Shown: one piece after another, positions 54,831 through 64,000 of the stretch | Numbering within the stretch: the stretch's first letter is position 1 | How the letters are laid out: each line of letters opens with the position of its first letter | NCBI GenBank assembly: GCA_963971575.1 | Contig: OZ020622.1 | Location: forward strand, 32,952,301-33,016,300 | Direction: 5' to 3' | Length of the DNA: 64,000 nucleotides | From: Liopterus haemorrhoidalis | Lineage: Eukaryota > Arthropoda > Insecta > Coleoptera > Dytiscidae | The notes under the pieces: model-generated | The model's database searches: none | What the model was told of the DNA's origin: nothing | Seen by the model: the letters and a program-made list of their open reading frames with translations, nothing else | Position numbers and translations under genes: made by a program

Positions 54831-57800
54831 GGTTTTGAGGGAAAAATTAATTGCGCGCCTCTGAATATCGGGAAATTTTTCATTCAACGTTTGTTCGATT
54901 TCTATTCTGTATGTACATAATTGGTAAAGAATTCAAGGTGACACATTTTATATTTCCCGTAATATTTCCAAAAACGTGTTGCTGGCCAGTGGTTTTGAGA
55001 GAAAAAAATTAATTGCGTGCCTCTGAATATCGGGAAATTTTTCATTTAACTTTTGTTTGATTTCTATGCTATATCTACATAATTGGTAAAGAATTCAAGG
55101 TGACACATTTTATATTTCCCGTAATATTTCCAAAAACGTGTTGCTGGCCAGTGGTTTTGAAAGAAAAAAATTAATTGCGCGCCTCTGAATATCGGGAAAT
55201 TTTTCATTCGACTTTTGTTCGTTTTCTATTCTGTATCTACATAATTGGTAAAGAATTCAAGGTGACACATTTTATATTTCCCGTAATATTTCCAAAAACG
55301 TGTTGCTGGCCAGTGGTTTTGAGAGAAAAAAATAATTGCACGCCTCTGAATATCGGGAAATTTTTCATTTTACTTTTGTTCGATTTCTATTCTATATCTA
55401 CATAATTGGTAATGAATTCAAGGTGACACATTTTATATTTCCCGTAATATTTCAAAAACGTGTTGCTGGCCAGTGGTTTTGAGAGAAAAAAATTAATTGC
55501 GCGCCTCTGAATATCGGGAAATTTTTCATTTTACTTTTGTTCGATTTCTATTCTATATCTACATAATTGGTAATGAATTCAAGGTGACACATTTTATATT
55601 TCCCGTAATATTTCCAAAAACGTGTTGCTGGCCAGTGGTTTTGAAAGAAAAAAATTAATTGCGCGCCTCTGAATATCGGGAAATTTTTCATTCGACTTTT
55701 GTTCGTTTTCTATTCTGTATCTACATAATTGGTAATGAATTCAAGGTGACACATTTTATATTTCCCGTAATATTTCGAAAAACGTGTTCCTGGCCAGTGG
55801 TTTTGAGAGAAAAAAATTAATTGCGCGCCTCTGAATATCGGGAAATTTTTCATTTTACTTTTGTTCGATTTCTATTCTATATCTACATAATTGGTAATAA
55901 ATTCAAGGTGACACATTTTATATTTCCCGTAATATTTGCAAAAACGTGTTGCTGGCCAGTGGTTTTGAGAGAAAAAAATTAATTGCGCGCCTCTGAATAT
56001 CGGGAAATTTTTCATTCGACTTTTATTCGTTTTCTATTCTGTATCTACATAATTGGTAAAGAATTCAAGGTGACACATTTTATATTTCCCGTAATATTTC
56101 GAAAAACGTGTTCCTGGCCAGTGGTTTTGAGAGAAAAAAATTAATTGCGCGCCTCTGAATATCGGGAAATTTTTCATTCGACTTTTATTCGTTTTCTATT
56201 CTGTATCTACATAATTGGTAAAGAATTCAAGGTGACACATTTTATATTTCCCGTAATATTTCGAAAAACGTGTTCCTGGCCAGTGGTTTTGAGAGAAAAA
56301 AATTAATTGCGCGCCTCTGAATATCGGGAAATTTTTCATTTTACTTTTGTTCGATTTCTATTCTATATCTACATAATTGGTAATGAATTCAAGGTGACAC
56401 ATTTTATATTTCCCGTAATATTTCCAAAAACGTGTTGCTGGCCAGTGGTTTTGAAAGAAAAAAATTAATTGCGCGCCTCTGAATATCGGGAAATTTTTCA
56501 TTCGACTTTTATTCGTTTTCTATTCTGTATCTACATAATTGGTAAAGAATTCAAGGTGACACATTTTATATTTCCCGTAATATTTCCAAAAACGTGTTGC
56601 TGGCCAGTGGTTTTGAGAGAAAAAAAATAATTGCACGCCTCTGAATATCGGGAAATGTTTCATTTTACTTTTGTTCGATTTCTATTCTATATCTACATAA
56701 TTGGTAATGAATTCAAGGTGACACATTTTATATTTCCCGTAATATTTCCAAAAACGTGTTGCTGGCCAGTGGTTTTGAGAGAAAAAAATTAATTGCGCGC
56801 CTCTGAATATCGGGAAATGTTTCATTTTACTTTTGTTCGATTTCTATTCTATATCTACATAATTGGTAATGAATTCAAGGTGACACATTTTATATTTCCC
56901 GTAATATTTCCAAAAACGTGTTGCTGGCCAGTGGTTTTGAAAGAAAAAAATTAATTGCGCGCCTCTGAATATCGGGAAATTTTTCATTCGACTTTTGTTC
57001 GTTTTCTATTCTGTATCTACATAATTGGTAATGAATTCATAGTGACACATTTTATATTTCCCGTAATATTTCGAAAAACGTGTTCCTGGCCAGTGGTTTT
57101 GAGAGAAAAAAATTAATTGCGCGCCTCTGAATATCGGGAAATTTTTCATTCGACTTTTGTTCGTTTTCTATTCTGTATCTACATAATTGGTAATGAATTC
57201 AAGGTGACACATTTTATATTTCCCGTAATATTTCCAAAAACGTGTTGCTGGCCAGTGGTTTTGAGAGAAAAAAATTAATTGCGCGCCTCTGAATATCGGG
57301 AAATGTTTCATTTTACTTTTGTTCGATTTCTATTCTATATCTACATAATTGGTAATGAATTCAAGGTGACACATTTTATATTTCCCGTAATATTTCCAAA
57401 AACGTGTTGCTGGCCAGTGGTTTTGAAAGAAAAAAATTAATTGCGCGCCTCTGAATATCGGGAAATTTTTCATTCGACTTTTATTCGTTTTCTATTCTGT
57501 ATCTACATAATTGGTAAAGAATTCAAGGTGACACATTTTATATTTCCCGTAATATTTCCAAAAACGTGTTGCTGGCCAGTGGTTTTGAGAGAAAAAAATT
57601 AATTGCACGCCTCTGAATATCGGGAAATTTTTCATTTTACTTTTGTTCGATTTCTATTCTGTATGTACATAATTGGTAAAGAATTCAAAGTGACACATTT
57701 TATATTTCCCGTAATATTTCCAAAAACGTGTTGCTGGGCAGTGGTTTTGAAAGAAAAAAATTAATTGCGCGCCTCTGAATATCGGGAAATTTTTCATTTT

Positions 57801-58890
57801 ACTTTTGTTCGATTTCTATTCTATATCTACATAATTGGTAATGAATTCAAGGTGACACATTTTATATTTCCCGTAATATTTCCAAAAACGTGTTGCTGGC
57901 CAGTGGTTTTGAAAGAAAAAAATTAATTGCGCGCCTCTGAATATCGGGAAATTTTTCATTTTACTTTTGTTCGATTTCTATTCTATATCTACATAATTGG
58001 TAATGTATTCAAGGTGACACATTTTATATTTCCCGTAATATTTCTAAAAACGTGTTGCTGGCCAGTGGTTTTGAAAGAAAAAAATTAATTGCGCGCCTCT
58101 GAATATCGGGAAATTTTTCATTTGACTTTTGTTCGTTTTCTATTCTGTATGTACATAATTGGTAAAGAATTCAAGGTGACACATTTTATATTTCCCGTAA
58201 TATTTCCAAAAACGTGTTGCTGGCCAGTGGTTTTGAGAGAAAAAAATAATTGCACGCCTCTGAATATCGGGAAATTTTTCATTTTACTTTTGTTCGATTT
58301 CTATTCTATATCTACATAATTGGTAATAAATTCAAGGTGACACATTTTATATTTCCCGTAATATTTGCAAAAACGTGTTGCTGGCCAGTGGTTTTGAGAG
58401 AAAAAAATTAATGCGCGCCTCTGAATATCGGGAAATTTTTCATTCGACTTTTATTCGTTTTCTATTCTGTATCTACATAATTGGTAAAGAATTCAAGGTG
58501 ACACATTTTATATTTCCCGTAATATTTCGAAAAACGTGTTCCTGGCCAGTGGTTTTGAGAGAAAAAAATTAATTGCGCGCCTCTGAATATCGGGAAATTT
58601 TTCATTCGACTTTTATTCGTTTTCTATTCTGTATCTACATAATTGGTAAAGAATTCAAGGTGACACATTTTATATTTCCCGTAATATTTCGAAAAACGTG
58701 TTCCTGGCCAGTGGTTTTGAGAGAAAAAAATTAATTGCGCGCCTCTGAATATCGGGAAATTTTTCCTTCGACTTTTGTTCGATTTCTATTCTATATCTAC
58801 ATAATTGGTAAAAAATTCAAGGTGACACATTTTATATTTCCCGTAATATTGCTAATAACGTAATGCAGAGGCAAGTGGTTTTGAATTTAA
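54831..58890 (-). repeat. 162-bp satellite, right array, about 25 inverted copies
   Basis: CTGGCCAGTGGTTTTGA recurs from about 54983 to 58871 at 162-base steps, 25 occurrences including decayed ones at the end (AGAGGCAAGTGGTTTTGA near 58867). Both monomer subtypes of the left array occur, interspersed and not in blocks. Small variants such as TTTCGAAAAACGTGTTCC are shared by several units, showing local copying between units. Reading frames at 55175, 58089 and 58375 are by-products. Confidence 0.93.
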
Positions 58891-59224
58891 AAAAAAAATA
58901 TATTTTTAAATGTTTATTATGGTAAAACAGATTCGTTTATTAAAAATAATATTAATTATGTTTAATTATGTGGCATTTTTAAGAGTAACTTGACATTATC
59001 TGTAAAAACCATGCAGTTTATCCAACAGCGGTACTTGATTTGGTCCGCTGTATTTACCGTGCCGTGCTGATTAGTGGCTGGCTGGATCCATGGCTAACTT
59101 GACATGGCTCCTTAAATTAGTGTTAATAAATGCTTGTTTTCTAAAAATGTTTTTTAAGTTTATATTTCAGAATAGTATATATACTTTTGCATTAGATAAC
59201 AAAGAAATTTTGTTCTATAATCAT

Positions 59225-59502
59225 TTATAGGCTATTCTAAACGTTGAAACGGAAGTAAATGGAATTTTAATTTTTGAGTTCACTTTTTAATGATTTTAGA
59301 GGCTTTTGCTAAACAAAATAACCAAAAACCTCATTTAACAGATATAAATTATAGTTTTCAAAATCTAGTTCCGCTTAAACCAAAGAAACAGGCTATTGGT
59401 ACTTGAGTAAACAAGCAATAGGCTATTCCAAACGTTTAGGTGGAACTAGATTTTGAAATATGTGATTTTTATTTATAAGTTCACTTTTGTAAGTACAAAC
59501 TA
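59225..59502. repeat. M1-type MITE fragments, two
   Basis: TAGGCTATTCTAAACGTTGA at 59229, AGTTCCGCTTAAACCAAAGA ending near 59392, and a second start AGGCTATTCCAAACGTTTAG at 59421 followed by GTGGAACTAGATTTTGAAAT. The second copy is interrupted by the next MITE. Confidence 0.6.
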
Positions 59503-59831
59503 TAGGCCGTTCAAAGGTGCGAATGCAGTATTGCTCTTATGGCAAATGGGAGCGGTGTTGCCAAATGTTGTAAAAGTGTCAAATGTGTCAATTATAATAA
59601 TATGAAAAACTCGTTTGATTTACAAAAATCAACTCTTATAAAACTGAAAATAACACTCAACAAAAATAAATGACCATTTGTAGAATACTGCGTCTTCACA
59701 GTCAGAATGTTTTAGAACTGGCAACGTCGACAAGCAAGAAAAGGATAGCGTCATTGTATAAACTCATTAGAGAGTATGAAAAAGAACTACTCCATATGTC
59801 CTGTACTGCATACTCACCTTTGAACGGACTA
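59503..59831. mobile_element. 329-bp MITE with TA duplication
   Basis: TAGGCCGTTCAAAGGTG on the left; the right, reverse complemented, is TAGTCCGTTCAAAGGTG. TA lies on each side. TGCAGTA lies just inside both ends. Tc1/mariner-type flanks. It is inserted in an M1 copy. Confidence 0.7.
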
Positions 59832-59833
59832 TA

Positions 59834-60955
59834 GATCTGGTTATTTTGGTGATTTTTATAGTGTCTTACTGACTTTTAGAAACTTGGTTATATTGTAAAA
59901 AAGGCTTTACATTAAAATATTTAAGATGTCACTATTAAAAATGAAATATGACAAATGATATTTTTTAAATGACATATTTATAATCAGATTTTTCAAATTA
60001 TTTTTCTGTAATACCAACATGACATACAGTTTCAAAGGTTCAATATGTTGAAAACAATGCGGTTAAATAACATAGAGACTGAACGAGGACGAGTTGTTAT
60101 GACGGTTATCCCGAGGAGTTGCACAGTTTGCATGCATCACTGTTTTGCCGATAAGAATTGAAAAATATATTTTTTAATGCTGTAAACTGCACATTTTAAT
60201 AAAATAAATTTCATAAATAATATTAAATTAACCTGAATTTATCAGTATATATTTAAGATAATTAGTAGGTTTCTAAATTACATACATTTAAAATACAATA
60301 TAATCGAAAAAAAAGCCCTGAATTTAAAATGTTAGTGGACATTTCTGTTAATATAAAAATAAATGATTCTATGTCTATCTAGACACCTTTTTTTCTCGAT
60401 AATATTGTATAGCAATGCTTCAGACACCTTCTAAATTTAAAGCGGGCATATATTACATCATTTATTCCATGATAAATTAAAATTTATCTGACAAATTATA
60501 AAGATGTATATCTGTATAATCAATGCTGGGTAAAATACTTTTCTGATGTATTCCAAGTACTGAATACAAATACGTTTTTTAAGGAAAAACTATATGTAAC
60601 ATTTTAATTAAACATTATTTTTTAGTATTTAAAATACTACGTGGTTGAAATACAGTTCGCAACTCTTAAAATGTAATTTACGGCAATATTATTAAAAGTT
60701 GAAAGATGATGAAAAGGTAAAATAGTAAAATAGAAAAAAATAACACAACAAAACAATCATAAACACAATACAGCGACGGCGTTTTTCTTAGCAATAGCTG
60801 AATAAAATAAATGGAAATTAGGCAACTTGTTATACTCCTGGGGGCAAATCCCTATTTCGTCTCCACAGGTTCTTGGCTTCATAACAAACAATGCTAAGGC
60901 ATAGAGCGTGCTGTGTCTATTCATATGACGTCAATGGTTGAAAACAAAATTTCTT
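59834..60955. other. No gene recognised
   Basis: The first 50 bases continue the M1-like sequence (GATCTGGTTATTTTGGTGAT). The rest is AT-rich with no coding pattern or element ends. Confidence 0.4.
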
Positions 60956-60959
60956 CTTA

Positions 60960-61326
60960 GTTTGTTCTTACAAAAGTGAACAGTTTATATTAATTCGGAC
61001 TTTTGGTCATTATGTTTAAGCCTTGTAATTCATACTCACAATGCAAATTCTGTATTAAATTGATTGTCATTGTAAAATGTCATTTTTATTGCATTTGATT
61101 TTTTTTTCATTCTTAATAAAAATTTCCCACTTATTTATTTTTTGTCTTAAAAATATATAAAATGTGTATTAAATTTTTTTATAAATGTAATTTGTTTCAC
61201 TGTTGGAATTGTAAATTTTCACATACCAACGTGAAAAATGAAATAACCCAAGCCAAGTCCCATCTCGTGACAACCTAAAATAATGAAATTCCCATTTAGT
61301 TCCGCCTAAACGTTTGGAATAGCCTG
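60960..61326 (+). repeat. M1 MITE, full-length right end
   Basis: The right end TAGTTCCGCCTAAACGTTTG then GAATAGCCTG is followed by TA. The body matches the 12360 copy (TTTATTTATTTTTTGTC, AAATGAAATAACCCAAGC). The left end is unclear. Confidence 0.6.
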
Positions 61327-61335
61327 TATGGTAGG

Positions 61336-61568
61336 CAGAGCCGCAGTAAGGAAAACTTGCGCTAGGGGCAAAACTGTGTTTTGGCGCCCTTGGCAAAAAA
61401 AAGGTGGTCCTCACTTCCCAAAATCCAAGTGATGAGCAAAGAAAAGAAAAGGTCCTCACCTCCCAAAATCCAAGTGATGAGCAAAAAAAAAAGGTCCTCA
61501 CCTTCGCAATGTGGCGCCCTTTTCCTTAGTGCGTTAGGGGCCGTCGCCCCCCCCTTACTGCGGCTCTG
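61336..61568. mobile_element. 233-bp hAT MITE, CAGAGCCGCAGTA family
   Basis: CAGAGCCGCAGTAAGG to TTACTGCGGCTCTG with ATGGTAGG duplicated at 61328-61335 and 61569-61576. It has three units of CAAAATCCAAGTGATGAGCA with GGTCCTCACC. It is the shorter of the two complete copies, apparently through loss of one internal unit. Confidence 0.85.
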
Positions 61569-61576
61569 ATGGTAGG

Positions 61577-62110
61577 TAAACAAAATCGCAATAATTGAAA
61601 CTAAGTAAAACATTTTTTCTGAAATCGATAGAAATAAAAGAAATAACAGTAAATTAGCAATAAATCGGCAGTAAAGTAAATCATTTTTGTACGAATTTTT
61701 GTACGAATTACAAAACGTACCTATAAGCTAATCCGAACGTTTAAGTGGATTTATGCTATTTTTTGTGTCATTCGTAATACAAATTTCCCATTTATCATTA
61801 TTTTTTTTATTAAAAAAATGTAATAATGTATTATATATGCTAGTGTTTCGCAACCAAAACGCTCCGCGGACCAGCAAAATATATAATTTTCTAATTCGGA
61901 CCACTAATAATAATTGTTGGTTCATTTTTTTGCAAGAAAACAAATATATTTAACGTGCTATTGACATAAAAAATTATTATAGAAAAAATTATTTATAAAA
62001 ATTATTATAAAATAAAACATATAATAATCAATATTAATTGTTGAGTTAACGTGAAGTTTAGGAAAAAGTAAACTTAAATAGATTCTTTTCTTCACAAATT
62101 ATTTTATGGT
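61577..62110. other. No gene; a hAT-type end near 61841
   Basis: TAGTGTTTCGCAACCAAAAC then GCTCCGCGGACCAGC looks like a hAT terminus. An M1-related phrase (CCGAACGTTTAAGTGGA) is at 61733. No partners were found. Confidence 0.4.
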
Positions 62111-62115
62111 AACTA

Positions 62116-62160
62116 TACGTACATTTTGGCTACGAAGTAGCCATCTTCAGTAGTTGAATA
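62116..62160 (-). ncRNA. Decayed hammerhead motif
   Basis: Minus strand: CTGAAGA (62150-62144) and a perfect stem II GGCTAC/GTAGCC (62142-62137 with 62133-62128), but the following core reads AAAAT where GAAAC is needed, then GTAC. The arrangement is that of the Penelope-type motifs in this window with the second core box mutated, so it is probably inactive. Confidence 0.5.
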
Positions 62161-62325
62161 AAACTAAGAGCAATTACAGGTTTGAAATTATATATACACA
62201 CAAAACTAATCTCTATAAATTACTTAACTTAGAACGTATTGGGTTTCTGTCGGCTATTCGCATATTGGGGGTGTAATATTATCACGGCTGAACTGTTTTC
62301 GATCACTCATTTACAATATTTCTTA

Positions 62326-62844
62326 AGCGTGTTCTACATTATACAATTCTCGTCAAATTTTCATACTTATTTCTTTGACTAGAACTTGTACTAGAAATAA
62401 ATCAGTGAAATTGTACAGTGTAGAACACTTTATGAAGTCAAGGTCAACTTTTTTCAATATTAGATTCCGTCCAATTTTTCTACAAGTTGGAACTCCGCGC
62501 ATGCCCAGTAGGTACTTTTAACAAAGGTACCAACATTAAAATTACGCTTGTAAATATTTTGTATTACCACGTGTTTAGTTGATCATTGGTTTGAATAGGC
62601 GAATATATAAATTGTGTTTTGTACGTAAATCAGTAATTTTACAAATCAACTAGCTAGGTTATAAACACTTGACAAGATATGAATTATATACTTATGTTGG
62701 TACTTTAAATTAACTGAAACACGTGTAAGAATTTCATTCTCTACCAAAAAATTGAAAAATAAATTGTATTAAAACTTTGACAACTTCTAGTTCAAAGAAA
62801 AAAGTTTAGCAAATTGACAAATAAAGTATAATGTAGAACACGCT
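62326..62844. mobile_element. 519-bp MITE, TTA duplication
   Basis: AGCGTGTTCTACATTATAC on the left; the same sequence is found reverse complemented on the right (GTATAATGTAGAACACGCT). TTA flanks (62323-62325 and 62845-62847). The similarity between arms extends to about 70 bases. A third internal copy of the end (TGTACAGTGTAGAACACTTT, 62412) suggests rearrangement. Confidence 0.75.
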
Positions 62845-62876
62845 TTATGGTCCTTTGAGATCTGCCGAAATACATA

Positions 62877-64000
62877 CAGTGAAAATGATGCAGTACTTAA
62901 TAAATTATTCAAATTGAAATAGCAAATAAATTAAAAGCAAAATTTTGCAAACAAAGCTCATGATAGAGTCTTTCAATTGTTTTATAATAAAAATAATTAA
63001 TATTTGATAAGAATTTTATATATTTTAATAACAAATTATAAATCTACACAAAAAATCATGTCACAATGAAAATGATGCTCTAAGTATAAACTAACATAAT
63101 AAGTATATAAAAATTAAATTAAAAAAAAATATATATCATTCTAATATCTAGTAGGATTTCCTTTTGACTTGATAATTAATTTCAATCTATTTGGTACACA
63201 TTCCACTAATTTTTTTGTATATTCCGCCGTTATTTTATTCCATTCTTCCAGCAAAGCTCGTTTTAGGTTATTTTTATTAGTTATGGTGTGTTTTCTAATT
63301 TCTATTTCTAACTTATGCCACAAGTTTTCTATAATATTAATGTCTGGAGATTGGGGAGGGGTATTCATCACCTTTGGGGTATTGTACAACAACCACTCAC
63401 GCACTACACGCGAAGTGTGCTTAGGGTCGTTATCCTGATAAAACACAAAATTGTCTTTTATATTTAATTTTTCTGCACTAGCCACTAAATGTTCCTTTAA
63501 GATGTCAAGGTACATCATTTTGTCCATTATTCCTTCTATGAAATGTAAACTTCCCACTCCGCCTGCCGAAACACAACCCCAAACCATAACGAGGCCACCA
63601 CCATGTTTGACGGTGGAAGTTGAATGCTGAGGTTCCATTTCTTCATTTGGCCGTCGCCATACATTAACCTGGCCATCCGAACCAAAAAGGTTAAATTTAC
63701 TCTCGTCTGAAAATAAAACCGTTTGCCAGAAATCAAAATTTTTGTTTTGATGTTCTTTTGCGAAATCTAAACGTATTGCCTTATTTTTTTTGCTGACAAA
63801 CGGTTTTTTTCTCGCGACCCTGCCATGTAAATTAGCCTTCCTCAAAGTTTAGCGAATGGTTTCTGGGTTAACTCGCTTACCAAATGCTTTCTCCACTTCA
63901 TTGGCAAGTTGTGGGGTACTTAATCGTGGATTTTTCCGCGAACAACGAACAATCCATCTTTCTTCTTTTTCGCTGAAGATTTTCTTTGGGCTTGGTTTGT
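62877..64000 (-). mobile_element. Tc1-type element, cut by the window end
   Basis: A candidate 3' terminus CAGTGAAAATGATGCAGTAC follows TA at 62875-62876, which fits Tc1 ends. About 260 AT-rich bases separate it from the transposase stop codon. The other end lies outside the window. Confidence 0.65.
63141..64000 (-). pseudogene. Tc1 transposase (DD34E), one internal stop, N-terminus outside window
   Basis: On the minus strand the reading enters from beyond 64000 with PKKIFSEKEERWIVRCSRKN and PQLANEVEKAFGKRVNPETI, a helix-turn-helix DNA-binding region. It hits TAA at 63849-63851 and resumes TLRKANLHGRVARKKPFVSK. The catalytic triad is intact: VLFSDESKFNLFG (first Asp), YQDNDPKHTSRVVREW (second Asp) and PPQSPDINIIENLWHKLE (Glu). 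It ends IIKSKGNPTRY at the stop before 63141, the usual Tc1 C-terminus. The only visible defect is the single stop, a one-codon change from an open frame, so the copy is young. Confidence 0.88.

Larger units (their letters stand above)
52367..59109. mobile_element. 6.7-kb foldback-type element built of inverted 162-bp satellite arrays
   Basis: The outermost 230 bases at each end are inverted copies: left AAGTTAGCCATGGAT, then GCACGGCACGGTA and GCGGACCAAATCAAGTAC; the right mirrors these. Inside them lie two inverted tandem arrays and a palindromic core. CCTTAAATTA occurs directly outside both ends (52357-52366 and 59110-59119), a 10-base direct repeat. Long inverted ends made of tandem repeats are the defining trait of foldback elements; a 9-10 bp duplication fits foldback and Mutator-like families. 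No transposase is visible, so it would need one in trans. The arms are unequal (about 2.25 and 4.49 kb). Confidence 0.8.

Noticed and set aside
53519..58572. Open frames of 65-101 codons in the satellite arrays
   Set aside because: The unit length is a multiple of three, so frames without stops run on by chance. They repeat the same peptide, have no domain, and appear on whichever strand fits.
52591..58890. CRISPR-like regular repeats
   Set aside because: The 162-bp units are contiguous with no unique spacers, and the setting is a eukaryotic foldback element.

Overview
The window looks like gene-poor, AT-rich repeat DNA from a large arthropod (probably insect) genome. The evidence is the mix of families: hAT, PIF/Harbinger, piggyBac, Tc1, a Penelope-like retroelement with a GIY-YIG nuclease, and a non-LTR reverse transcriptase. 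No lineage marker gives a species. I found no host protein gene, no rRNA and no clean tRNA. The only long open frame without an internal stop is the 783-codon Penelope-like reverse transcriptase on the minus strand (19849-22200). Every other recognisable coding stretch is a broken transposase or reverse transcriptase.

Layout. 1-4 kb: repeat R2 split by a hAT element with a perfect 8-bp target duplication, then a 5'-truncated LINE. 4-13 kb: Helentron-like repeats (R3, R1), several MITEs, two hAT elements one inside the other (8035-10218), and a Harbinger-type element with a broken MADF-domain gene. 13-23 kb: an orphan hammerhead-ribozyme motif, a hAT remnant, a 203-bp (TA)n tract and the Penelope-like element. 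23-31 kb: a composite repeat unit present three times, followed by a 176-bp tandem repeat. 32-41 kb: MITEs, a palindromic Penelope-derived element with a hammerhead motif in each arm, a pogo-like element and two hAT elements. 41-51 kb: a dead piggyBac element interrupted by a MITE, several hAT remnants, and the second copy of R2, which holds a stack of nested insertions. 52.4-59.1 kb: a 6.7-kb foldback element. 59-64 kb: more MITEs, a decayed hammerhead motif, and a nearly intact Tc1 transposase running off the window end.

The most notable structure is 52367-59109. Two arms made of a 162-bp tandem repeat (11 copies, then about 25 inverted copies) surround a palindromic core, and the whole is bounded by a 10-bp direct repeat, so it reads as one transposed foldback element and not as ordinary satellite DNA. 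Next are the hammerhead motifs tied to Penelope-like ends, in particular the two-ribozyme palindrome at 35893-36263, and the R1 family, whose copies carry different tRNA-like modules at the same internal position. The nested insertions give a readable relative history. All boundaries, repeat counts and folds were read by eye without alignment or folding software.
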